Of a stretch of DNA of 64,000 nt, positions 1 through 6,832 are shown one piece after another (within the stretch, counting starts at the first letter, position 1; the number at the start of each line of letters is the position of its first letter). The stretch lies in assembly GCF_013387485.1 (NCBI RefSeq), contig NZ_JABBXB010000001.1:268001-332000 (forward strand). Direction: 5' to 3'. Made by a program: the position numbers and the translations under genes. Below the pieces are notes generated by a model that did not search any database, had not been told where the DNA came from, and worked only from the letters and a program-made list of their open reading frames with translations. The stretch comes from Stenotrophomonas sp. SAM-B. Lineage in GTDB: Bacteria > Pseudomonadota > Gammaproteobacteria > Xanthomonadales > Xanthomonadaceae.

Positions 1-431
1 CCGATCCCTCGATCTTCCTCGTGCTGCATTCGCCCAGCGACACGCCGGGCACCAGCAACATGGACTTCGCGATCTTCCCGCCGCGCTGGCTGGTCGCGCA
101 GGACACGTTCCGCCCGCCGTGGTTCCACCGCAACATCGCCAGCGAGTTCATGGGCCTGATCCATGGTGCCTACGATGCGAAGGCGGAAGGCTTCGTGCCG
201 GGTGGTGCCTCGCTGCACAACTGCATGAGCGGCCACGGCCCGGACGCGGCGACCTTCGAGAAGGCCTCCGCGGCCGACCTGAGCCGGCCGGACGTGATCA
301 AGGACACGATGGCCTTCATGTTCGAAACCCGCGGCGTGATCCGTCCGACCGCCCAGGCGATGGAGGCGGCGCACCGCCAGCGCGGGTATCAGCAGTGCTG
401 GCAGGGGTTGAAGGCGAATTTTGCTGGGTAG
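1..431 (+). CDS. hmgA: Homogentisate 1,2-dioxygenase, C-terminal part (5' end outside window)
   Basis: This is the C-terminal 142 codons of homogentisate dioxygenase, the Fe(II) enzyme that opens the ring of homogentisate to maleylacetoacetate in tyrosine and phenylalanine catabolism. The frame is open from base 3 and ends at TAG 429-431; the start lies left of the window. The family's iron-binding region is present: WFHRN, then SEFMG five residues on, then [14 protein letters not shown], which supply the two His and one Glu ligands known for this family. The C-terminus is intact. Operon partners such as fahA and maiA cannot be seen. A short toxin-antitoxin locus follows on the opposite strand. 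Confidence 0.95.
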   Translation, partial: DPSIFLVLHSPSDTPGTSNMDFAIFPPRWLVAQDTFRPPWFHRNIASEFMGLIHGAYDAKAEGFVPGGASLHNCMSGHGPDAATFEKASAADLSRPDVIKDTMAFMFETRGVIRPTAQAMEAAHRQRGYQQCWQGLKANFAG

Positions 432-440
432 AGCGGATGC

Positions 441-743
441 TCAGATGCCGTCCGAGTGGCGGCGGGTCGGCAACACGCGGTCAATGTGAACGTCGTTGCC
501 CGTGCGTTGGTAGGCGATCAGATAGCGTCCATCGCGCGTTGCATACAGAAACGTGCCTTTGATGGCATCGAGGCGATACAAGGCCGCGCCATCCAAGGCA
601 TCACCTTCGCTCTCAATCGCATTGTCGCGCGCGAGGGCTGCGGCAAACAGGTGCGGATCCGGCAGCGTCACGGCGCGCTCGAAAGCCGAAACGAGTTGTC
701 TCGCTCGATCCTCGATGGCCTGCCGGCCCCACGCCACTGTCAT
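441..743 (-). CDS. ParE/RelE-like toxin of a type II toxin-antitoxin pair
   Basis: The 100-residue product has the layout of the ParE/RelE superfamily. It opens with a short strand and a helix (TVAWGRQAIEDRARQ), and it ends with the typical core strands and basic tail: GTFLYATRDGRYLIAYQ, then VHIDRVLPTRR. ParE members usually poison DNA gyrase and RelE members cut mRNA on the ribosome; the sequence does not say which applies here. Its ATG overlaps the stop of the upstream gene by 4 bases (ATGA at 740-743), so the two are translationally coupled. The central part (residues 25-55) is divergent from typical ParE. Family call moderate; target unknown. Confidence 0.6.
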   Translation of the reverse strand: MTVAWGRQAIEDRARQLVSAFERAVTLPDPHLFAAALARDNAIESEGDALDGAALYRLDAIKGTFLYATRDGRYLIAYQRTGNDVHIDRVLPTRRHSDGI

Positions 744-1246
744 TCCTTGGACGAGTGGCGCTTCAATGCCGTTTGCAACTGGTCACCGAGCCGCGTTTTC
801 AGCGCCTCCATGTGCAGGTGTGCTTCTGTGCTGGACAGTGGCGGCCGTGGATCCGCGCGCGCTTCGGCCACCGCTTCACGGATGCGCTCCAGATAGGCCG
901 AGTCTTCATGCAGCTGTTTCAGTGCGCGTGCCCGATCCGGTCGTGAGCGGCGCAGGGGCTCGGCACCCGCCGTCGCCGTGGCGTCCACGCGATAGCGTGT
1001 GATCCCCAGCTGGGCCAGCACACGCGCGGCCGCGTGGACGCCGGAGAACATGCGGGGCGTCCCATCTTTGGTGGCCAACGCGCGTTCGCTGTTCTCCAAG
1101 GCGAAGGTGACGACATAGCCACCCGGTTCCGCAGTCACCGTCGTTTCGCGCAGACTGCCGGCTTCAGCGAGTTCGCGGGCAGTCGCCAGTCTGATCGTGT
1201 CGACCACGCTCGACTCCCAATTAACTGTTATTTGGGAATCATACAT
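740..1246 (-). CDS. Probable antitoxin: ParC-like N-terminal domain with PaaA2/stability-determinant-like tail
   Basis: The 168-residue protein precedes the ParE-like toxin and overlaps it by 4 bases, the usual antitoxin-first order. Residues 15-95 (TIRLATARELAEAGSL to the region around RYRVD) resemble the small ParC/partition-associated family. Residues 115-160 (DSAYLERIREAVAEARADP, then a Met-rich amphipathic helix) resemble the toxin-neutralising segment of PaaA2 or stability-determinant antitoxins, where the motif is usually a Tyr, then VQxxLxEAxxDPRP. The combination suggests a fused regulator plus antitoxin. An inverted repeat lies over the first codons and may serve autoregulation. The ATG at 1246 is the first in frame; a start inside the gene is possible. 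Confidence 0.55.
   Translation of the reverse strand: MYDSQITVNWESSVVDTIRLATARELAEAGSLRETTVTAEPGGYVVTFALENSERALATKDGTPRMFSGVHAAARVLAQLGITRYRVDATATAGAEPLRRSRPDRARALKQLHEDSAYLERIREAVAEARADPRPPLSSTEAHLHMEALKTRLGDQLQTALKRHSSKE
1215..1237. promoter_or_regulatory. Inverted repeat at the start of the toxin-antitoxin operon
   Basis: The arms TCCCAA (1215-1220) and TTGGGA (1232-1237) flank an AT-rich 11-base spacer within the first ten codons of the antitoxin gene. This local AT-rich palindrome contrasts with its GC-rich surroundings and is where an autoregulatory operator would be expected if transcription starts close to the ATG. Binding is inferred, not shown. Confidence 0.3.
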
Positions 1247-1347
1247 GGGTTAAACCTCGCCAGCGGATGGACCTTCATCGTTGCGCCGAGCCCTTCGCCA
1301 CGTCCAATTCAACCTCTTCATCGAAACCGGATTCCCGCAATACCGTC

Positions 1348-1962
1348 TCAAACCACGTCGATCTGGAACCGGTCGGCATGCTCCTTCGGCAGCACCTCCA
1401 GCAACCGCTGCCGCACCCGTTCGGCATAGCCGGTGGAGGTCAGCCCGGGCAGCGTCTCGAGGGCGGCGTGCAGCGCGGCCATGACCGCGTCATCGCTGCG
1501 CGACTGCTGCAGGGTATGGAACAGCGCCGCCGCCTGCGGATGACGCTGCAGTTCCAGGATGTCCAGCAGGTAGATGCGGGCGGCGACCAGCGAGCGGCGG
1601 CGTTCGGTCACCGGCACCGGTGCCACGGTCGGCATCACGCCAGGCGCGGGCGCGGCGGGCGCGACAACGGCGGCCTCCGCGACCGCACGCGACACCAGGT
1701 ACCCGCTCTGGATCAGCTGGATCACCATCGCCGGGGTTTCCGGTCCGACCAGCTGGCCGAGCTGGACCAGGTCACGCTGGCCGTCGCACAGGATCAACAG
1801 CCGGCGCTGGCGCATGTCCAGGGGAGCACGGTGGGCCTGCAGGGCAGTGCGGGCGAGATCGGTCTTCTGCGGTTGCATGGGGGCGGGGTCGATGCGGTGC
1901 AGGCCGAGCCTGAACGCGGCAGGTGAAACGCGGATGACAGCGAGCCCGTGCATGTCGCCCAC
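1348..1962 (-). CDS. Hypothetical protein, Ala/Pro-rich linker between two helical segments
   Basis: Up to 204 residues, with no family recognised. Residues 35-90 (ALQAHRAPLDMRQRRLLILC, then DGQRDLVQLGQLVG) look like a small helical module of the kind found in xanthomonad regulators, where a row of leucines precedes a DG-R turn. A Pro/Ala linker follows, around residues 95-118. The C-terminal half is helical (AARIYLLDILELQRHPQAA). No signal peptide or membrane segment is evident. The start is uncertain: ATG at 1962 has only a weak upstream GAGGG, while an internal ATG at 1878 would give 176 residues and begin just before the better-ordered region. Confidence 0.45.
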   Translation of the reverse strand: MGDMHGLAVIRVSPAAFRLGLHRIDPAPMQPQKTDLARTALQAHRAPLDMRQRRLLILCDGQRDLVQLGQLVGPETPAMVIQLIQSGYLVSRAVAEAAVVAPAAPAPGVMPTVAPVPVTERRRSLVAARIYLLDILELQRHPQAAALFHTLQQSRSDDAVMAALHAALETLPGLTSTGYAERVRQRLLEVLPKEHADRFQIDVV

Positions 1963-2008
1963 ACGGCCCTCGCGCTAGGCTGCGCCCATTCAACGGGAGG
2001 ATGCAGGC

Positions 2009-2617
2009 ATGAAACAGCTTGGAAGCGTGATGGCATTGGGGATGGTGCTGGCCTTGGCGGCGTGCGGGCGCGCGCCGGAAACCCCGTCCAGCGATGCCGA
2101 GGCGGCCGTGCCTGCACCGGCGGCGGACACCGCACCCGCAGCGACCACCCCGGCGGCACCGGGCACGGCAACGCAGGGACCGGCGCGCCTGGATGGCTAC
2201 GGCCCCGTGGCGCTGGGCAGCGCGCTGGACGAGGTACGGGCGGCCTGGAAGGAACCGCTGCAGGGCGAGGTCGCCGACGACTACTGCCATGCGCTGCGGC
2301 CCGAAGGCGCGCAGGCCGAAGACGTGATCTTCATGATCGAAGGCAGGCGCCTGGTGCGCTATGACGTGCGCAACGATCGCATCGTCGCCCCGGGCGGCGG
2401 CAAGGTCGGCATGTCGCTCGGCCAGCTGCAGACGCTGTACCCGGACCGCGGCGACCTGACGCCGCACAAGTACGACGAGAAAGGCCACAACCTGCGCGTG
2501 CGCCCGGCGACCGAGGGCGGCGCACTGGTCAACTTCGAGATCAACGGCAATGGCAACGTCACCGCCTGGCGGGTCGGCAAGACCCCGCAGGTGGACTACG
2601 TGGAAGGCTGCTCCTGA
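2009..2617 (+). CDS. Hypothetical lipoprotein
   Basis: The 202-residue product begins with a lipoprotein signal peptide: MKQ, a hydrophobic stretch, then lipobox LAAC with Cys19. The next 40 residues are a low-complexity Ala/Pro/Thr spacer, as in many outer-membrane lipoproteins. The mature domain (residues 60-202) contains GYGPVALGSALDEVRAAW and KVGMSLGQLQTLYPD. This repeated 'G-Gx-L-x-x-L/V' pattern occurs in small periplasmic domains that probe envelope state; no enzyme motif is visible. The ribosome-binding site GGGAGGA sits 8-9 bases before the ATG. Function unknown. Confidence 0.7.
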   Translation: MKQLGSVMALGMVLALAACGRAPETPSSDAEAAVPAPAADTAPAATTPAAPGTATQGPARLDGYGPVALGSALDEVRAAWKEPLQGEVADDYCHALRPEGAQAEDVIFMIEGRRLVRYDVRNDRIVAPGGGKVGMSLGQLQTLYPDRGDLTPHKYDEKGHNLRVRPATEGGALVNFEINGNGNVTAWRVGKTPQVDYVEGCS

Positions 2618-2628
2618 GCCACCGGCAC

Positions 2629-2652
2629 CGCCCCGGCCACGGCGCCGGGGCG
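2629..2652 (+). terminator. GC-rich hairpin after the lipoprotein gene
   Basis: Perfect 8-bp arms CGCCCCGG (2629-2636) and CCGGGGCG (2645-2652) lie 11 bases after the stop codon. No U-run follows, so it is at best a weak or Rho-assisted terminator. Confidence 0.35.
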
Positions 2653-2717
2653 GGCCTTCACCGTTCGGCGTGGGCTGGCCCTAGAATCGGCTCACATCTG
2701 TCACCGGGGAGCACCAG

Positions 2718-3680
2718 ATGATCGCTGCCACTGTTTGGTTCGTGCTGGGCCTGGTGCTGTTGGCACTGGGGGGCGATGCCATCGTCAAGGCCGCCTCCGG
2801 GCTGGCCCAGCGATTCGGCGCCTCGCCCTTCGTGGCGGGGTTGTTGCTGGTCGCCTTCGGCACCTCGCTGCCCGAGCTGGTGGTCAATGCCCGGGCCTTC
2901 GTGGTCGGGGCGGAAGAACTCGCGCTGGGCAACGCGGTGGGCAGCAACATCGTCAATGTCGGGCTGACCCTGGGCCTGGCGGCCCTGGCCGCGCCGCTGC
3001 TGGTCCGCGCGCGCCTGCTCTCGCCCCTGCTGGTGTGCCTTGCGGCGGCCAGCCTGCTGCTGATCCTGTTCGGCCTGGATGGGGTGATCGCGCGCTGGGA
3101 AGGGGCCGTGCTGCTGCTCGCCTTCGTCGCCCTGCTGGTGTTCCTGCTGCGTCGCGCGCGGGCGGAATCCGAGCCGGTGCGCGAGGCCATCGCCGGCTAT
3201 GCGATGACCCGCACCGGGCTGTTCCTCAATATCCTGCGGCTGCTGTTCGCGGCGGTGTGCCTGTACCTCGGCGCGCGCTGGATCGTGCAGGCCGCACCGG
3301 TGTTCGGCGCCGGGCTGGGCTGGTCGCCACTGCTGGTCGGCCTCCTGCCGGTGGCGATCGGCACCGCGCTGCCCGAAGTCGCCGCGGCGGTCGCTGCGGC
3401 ACGCCGTGGCCAGGGCGACATGGTGCTGGGCCACGTGATCGGCTCGAGCCTGTTCAATCTGCTGGTGGTGGTCGGCGGCATGGCCGCGCTGCGTCCGCTG
3501 GCGCTGCCCGCGTCGTTCGTGAAGCTGGAGCTGCCGGCGGCGATCGCCTTCGTGCTGGTGCTCTACCCGATGCTGCGCGGTGACCTGACGATCAGCCGGC
3601 GCGAAGGCGCGGTGCTGGTGGTGGCGTTCGTGGGTTGGATCGCGCTGGAGCTGGCGTTGATTGGCGGCGTGTGGGGTTGA
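2718..3680 (+). CDS. Calcium/sodium (CaCA family) exchanger, YrbG-like
   Basis: This 320-residue inner-membrane antiporter has the two inverted alpha-repeats of the CaCA superfamily. The first is AFGTSLPELVVNARA followed by GNAVGSNIVNV (residues ~53-85). The second is AIGTALPEVAAAVAA followed by GHVIGSSLFNLLVV (residues ~213-248). The conserved Glu in each (LPE) is the ion-coordinating residue in known exchangers. About ten membrane segments can be counted, split by a short loop near residue 150. It probably extrudes Ca2+ in exchange for Na+ or H+. SD GGGGAG precedes the ATG by 7 bases. It converges on the Pha antiporter operon but is otherwise separate. Confidence 0.9.
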   Translation: MIAATVWFVLGLVLLALGGDAIVKAASGLAQRFGASPFVAGLLLVAFGTSLPELVVNARAFVVGAEELALGNAVGSNIVNVGLTLGLAALAAPLLVRARLLSPLLVCLAAASLLLILFGLDGVIARWEGAVLLLAFVALLVFLLRRARAESEPVREAIAGYAMTRTGLFLNILRLLFAAVCLYLGARWIVQAAPVFGAGLGWSPLLVGLLPVAIGTALPEVAAAVAAARRGQGDMVLGHVIGSSLFNLLVVVGGMAALRPLALPASFVKLELPAAIAFVLVLYPMLRGDLTISRREGAVLVVAFVGWIALELALIGGVWG

Positions 3681-3697
3681 CGGCCAACCGTTGAAGC

Positions 3698-3720
3698 AGC
3701 CGGCCAGCGGCCGGCGCTAC
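3698..3720 (-). repeat. REP element (CCGGC-type palindrome)
   Basis: A palindrome with arms GCCGGCC and GGCCGGC ends in CTAC on the plus strand (GTAG on the minus strand). It lies between two convergent genes, and its GTAG contains the TAG stop codon of phaG (3717-3719). Confidence 0.85.
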
Positions 3721-4136
3721 TGGCTGTCGCGGGAAATGGGCGCCTTCGCATCATCGGCGTCGTCGTCGTCGTCGCGGCGCGGTTCCGGCGGCGGCAGCTG
3801 TTCTTCCTTGGCGGTCTTGTGGCCCGGCAGCTCCGGCCGGGTTTCCATCAGCAGCGACAGCGCGGCCTTGGCCATCATGTGCGCGCTGATCGGCGCGGTG
3901 ATGAACAGGAACACGGTGATCAGCAGCTCGCGCGGCTGCGGGTCTTCGCCGAGGAAGATGTGATAGCAGACCGAACCCACCAGCACGCAGCCCACGCCCA
4001 GCGTGCTGGCCTTGGTCGGTGCATGCAGGCGCTTGAAGAACGTGGACAGCTTCACCAGGCCGAGCGCGCCGACCAGGATGAAGAAGCAGCCGAACAGCAG
4101 CAGGATCGACAGCACGATCTGGATGAAGGTGATCAT
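3717..4136 (-). CDS. phaG: Mrp/Pha cation:proton antiporter subunit G
   Basis: 139 residues. Three membrane segments (residues 5-30, 45-65, 70-95) carry the MnhG/PhaG signature with VGALGLVKLSTFFKRLHAPTK and GVGCVLVG. PhaG is a small structural subunit of the multisubunit antiporter, which moves K+ or Na+ out against protons. The C-terminal 35 residues are unusual: hydrophilic, with a run of Asp (RRDDDDDADD), and probably cytoplasmic. The ATG at 4136 overlaps the phaF stop (ATGA), so it is translationally coupled. An in-frame upstream extension is the shadow of phaF and was not used. The stop codon lies inside a REP element. Confidence 0.9.
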   Translation of the reverse strand: MITFIQIVLSILLLFGCFFILVGALGLVKLSTFFKRLHAPTKASTLGVGCVLVGSVCYHIFLGEDPQPRELLITVFLFITAPISAHMMAKAALSLLMETRPELPGHKTAKEEQLPPPEPRRDDDDDADDAKAPISRDSQ

Positions 4137-4417
4137 TCGACAATGTCCCGGCGCAGCACGAACTTGCTGAGCACCACCGTACTGCCGAAGCCGAGCATGG
4201 CGATGATCAGCGCGGCCTCGAAGTACACCGCCGAGTTGAGGTACATGCCGAACAGCATCAGCTCGGCGATGGCCGTTACCGACAGGGTGTCCAGGGCAAG
4301 GATGCGGTCGGGCACGGTCGGGCCGCGCAGCAGGCGCCAGGTGGCCAGCAGCATCGCCAGGCCGACCACGTGCATGCACACCACCATCGTGGTCTGGATG
4401 AACATATGTCCGGTCAT
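4133..4417 (-). CDS. phaF: Mrp/Pha antiporter subunit F
   Basis: 94 residues with three predicted membrane helices. The family hallmark RLLRGPTVPDRILALDTL (residues ~28-45) links the first two helices. MrpF/PhaF is required for assembly and activity of the complex but carries no known catalytic residue. It overlaps phaE upstream and phaG downstream by 4 bases each. Confidence 0.92.
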   Translation of the reverse strand: MTGHMFIQTTMVVCMHVVGLAMLLATWRLLRGPTVPDRILALDTLSVTAIAELMLFGMYLNSAVYFEAALIIAMLGFGSTVVLSKFVLRRDIVE

Positions 4418-4920
4418 GGGAAAATCTCCATCAGCGGGGCTTCGTAGCGGGATTTGATCTGCCGGATCAGCTCGTCCGGATCATCCAGGTGCAGCACGTG
4501 GACCAGCAGGTACCGGCGGTCATCCGACAGCGCGGCCGAGACGGTGCCCGGGGTCAGCGTGATCATGCTGGTCAGCGCGGCGATACCGTGGATGTTGGCG
4601 ATATCCAGCGGCAGCCAGATGAAGCCCGGATGGATGCGGCGCTCCGGGCCCAGCACCTGGATCGCGACCCGGATGTTGGAGACCAGGATGTCCCACAGGG
4701 TCACGAACACCAGTTTGGGCAACGGCTTGAGCGAGCCGATCCGCGCGAACTCGCGGTCCAGCCGCGCCGCGAACAACGGCACCACCACGCCCAGGATCAT
4801 GCCGAGCACGATCTGGCCGACGGTGAAGCTGTCGGACATCAACAGCCAGAACGCCACCACCATCACGCTCAGCGAGGGCGAGGGCAGGATGCGCTTGTAC
4901 AGGGAAGGCTTGCGCGTCAT
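4414..4920 (-). CDS. phaE: Mrp/Pha antiporter subunit E
   Basis: 168 residues. Two or three hydrophobic segments are followed by a conserved region VTLWDILVSNIRVAIQVLGP and the typical Leu/Thr-rich LTSMITLTPGTVSAAL near residues 110-130, which identify the MnhE/PhaE family. It is an inner-membrane subunit with a cytoplasmic C-terminus. It overlaps phaD by 4 bases (4917-4920) and phaF by 4 bases. Length is normal for the family. Confidence 0.93.
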   Translation of the reverse strand: MTRKPSLYKRILPSPSLSVMVVAFWLLMSDSFTVGQIVLGMILGVVVPLFAARLDREFARIGSLKPLPKLVFVTLWDILVSNIRVAIQVLGPERRIHPGFIWLPLDIANIHGIAALTSMITLTPGTVSAALSDDRRYLLVHVLHLDDPDELIRQIKSRYEAPLMEIFP

Positions 4921-6452
4921 GGCTGGCGGATCTCCGGCGTGGTGGCGCGCAGTTCACCGACGTAGTCCTGCGGCTGCAGCAGCTGTGTGGCCATCGCATC
5001 GGTGTGCTGCATCAGCGGGCCGGCGAACACGCTCATCGCGATGCCATAGCTGAGCAGCAGCGCGGCGGCGAACAGTTCCACGGTGCGTGTGGGGGCCTTG
5101 CGCGGTTTGGGCGCGCCTTCTTCGACGACCGGTACGCGCCAGAACAGGCGGATGCCGCCCCGGGTCAGGCCGACGATCACCATCAGGCTGCTGCCCAGCA
5201 CTGCGGCCCACACCGCCCAGGTGTACTGCGCCGGCATGCCGGCCAGCAGCGCGGCCTTGGCCAGGAAGCCGGACAGCGGCGGCAGGCCGGCTACCGAGAC
5301 GGCGCCGATCAGGAAGAGCACGGCAGGCGTTTCCTTGCCCGGCATCGGCGCGATGACTTCCTTGCGGTCGCTGGCGCCGCCACGACGGCGGCGGATCAGG
5401 TCGGCGATGAGGAACAGCGCGGCGGCCACGAAGGTGCTGTGCGGCAGGTAATACAGGCCGGCCGAGAGTACTTCCGGCGTGCGCACCGAGAAGGCGATGA
5501 ACAGCGTCGCCGCCGAGACCACCACCAGGTAGGAGATCAGCACGCGCAGGCGCGCGGCGGCGAGCACGCCCAGGCCGCCCAGCACCAGCGTCGCCACGCC
5601 GGCCCAGAGCAGCCACTGGCTGCCGTAGCCGGCCATCGGGCCCGCGCCTTCGCCGAACCACAGCGTGCTGACCCGCAGCACTGCATAAAGGCCGACCTTG
5701 GTCATGATCGCGAACAGTGCGGCCACCGCGGCCGGTGCACGTGCATAGGCTTCCGGCAGCCACAGGTAGAGGGGCATCAGCGCGGCCTTGCTGCAGAACA
5801 CCAGCAGCAGCAGGCCCATGGTCGCCTTGACCAGGGTCAGGTGCGAGGCCGGGACTTCGGCGATGCGCTGGGACAGCTCGGCCATGTTGAGCGAGCCCAG
5901 CGAGGCGTACAGCAGGCCGAGTGCGATCAGGAACAGGGTCGAGGCGGTGACGTTGAACACCACGTAGTGCAGGCCGATGCGCATGCGCAGGCCGCGCCCG
6001 CCGCTGAGCAGCAGGCCGTAGGAGGCGATCAGCATCACCTCGAAGAACACGAACAGGTTGAAGATGTCGCCGGTCAGGAACGCGCCGTTGAGGCCGACCA
6101 GCTGGAATTGGAACAACGCGTGGAAGTGTGGCGCGCGCCGGTCCCAGCCCGAGCAGGCATGCAGCAGGCAGGGGATGGCCAGCAGCAGCGTGGTCACCAG
6201 CATCCAGGCCGAGAGGCGGTCGGCCACCAGCGCGATGCCCAGGCGCGAGGGCCAGTCACCCAGCAGGTATACCGCGATGCTGCCGTCGGCGGTCTGCGCG
6301 AACAGCAGCGCGACGGCGGCGGCGAGTGCGGTCAGCGTGGTCCACGCCACCGTGCGCTGCACCTTCGGCCCATAGCGGCGATGCTCGACGAACAGCGAGC
6401 AGGCTGCGCCGAACAGCGGAATCAGGATGGGCAGGATCACCGCATGGTTCAT
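4917..6452 (-). CDS. phaD: Mrp/Pha antiporter subunit D (NuoN/NuoM-like proton channel subunit)
   Basis: 511 residues, about 14 membrane helices, homologous to the antiporter-like subunits of complex I. Typical features include FNLFVFFEVMLIASYGLLL (residues ~120-140), with its conserved Glu, and the segment VKATMGLLLLVFCSKAALMP with Lys residues in mid-membrane that serve as proton relays in this family. PLYLWLPEAYARAP follows. The gene overlaps phaC upstream by 4 bases (6449-6452) and phaE downstream by 4 bases. Confidence 0.95.
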   Translation of the reverse strand: MNHAVILPILIPLFGAACSLFVEHRRYGPKVQRTVAWTTLTALAAAVALLFAQTADGSIAVYLLGDWPSRLGIALVADRLSAWMLVTTLLLAIPCLLHACSGWDRRAPHFHALFQFQLVGLNGAFLTGDIFNLFVFFEVMLIASYGLLLSGGRGLRMRIGLHYVVFNVTASTLFLIALGLLYASLGSLNMAELSQRIAEVPASHLTLVKATMGLLLLVFCSKAALMPLYLWLPEAYARAPAAVAALFAIMTKVGLYAVLRVSTLWFGEGAGPMAGYGSQWLLWAGVATLVLGGLGVLAAARLRVLISYLVVVSAATLFIAFSVRTPEVLSAGLYYLPHSTFVAAALFLIADLIRRRRGGASDRKEVIAPMPGKETPAVLFLIGAVSVAGLPPLSGFLAKAALLAGMPAQYTWAVWAAVLGSSLMVIVGLTRGGIRLFWRVPVVEEGAPKPRKAPTRTVELFAAALLLSYGIAMSVFAGPLMQHTDAMATQLLQPQDYVGELRATTPEIRQP

Positions 6453-6832
6453 GCGCCGCCCTCCCGGCCCGGCGCGGTGTCGGCGGGGAGTTCTTCTTCT
6501 TCGTGCGCGTCCACGTGGTCGCTGTGGTTGTCGCTGCGGCTGCGCATCGCCAGCACGATGCTGACTGCGGTCATCGCGAACGCGATCACGATGGCGGTCA
6601 GCACCAGCGCCTGCGGCAGCGGATCGGTGTAGTTGCCCAGGTCGCTGTCGATGCCCTCACGCAGCACCGGCGCCTTGCCCTGGACCAGGCGGCCGCCGGC
6701 AAAGATCAGCAGGTTGGTCGCATACGAGAGGAAGGTCATGCCGAGGATCACATCGAAGCTGCGCGCGCGCAGCAACAGATAGATGCCGATCGCGCTCAGT
6801 ACGCCGATGGCGCTTGCCAGGGCCAGTTCCAT
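6449..6832 (-). CDS. phaC: Mrp/Pha antiporter subunit C (NuoK-like)
   Basis: 127 residues. Three membrane helices match NuoK/MrpC, with MTFLSYATNLLIFAGG and DPLPQALVLTAIVIAFAMTA. The C-terminal 30 residues are hydrophilic and rich in His, Asp and Glu. The start at 6832 was chosen because it overlaps the phaAB stop as TGATG, giving tight coupling; a longer upstream extension exists but only mirrors phaAB in another frame. Confidence 0.94.
   Translation of the reverse strand: MELALASAIGVLSAIGIYLLLRARSFDVILGMTFLSYATNLLIFAGGRLVQGKAPVLREGIDSDLGNYTDPLPQALVLTAIVIAFAMTAVSIVLAMRSRSDNHSDHVDAHEEEELPADTAPGREGGA

Noticed and set aside
441..2000. The toxin-antitoxin locus and hypothetical gene as part of a mobile island
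   Set aside because: No integrase, direct repeats or tRNA attachment site is seen, and GC content is near that of the flanks.
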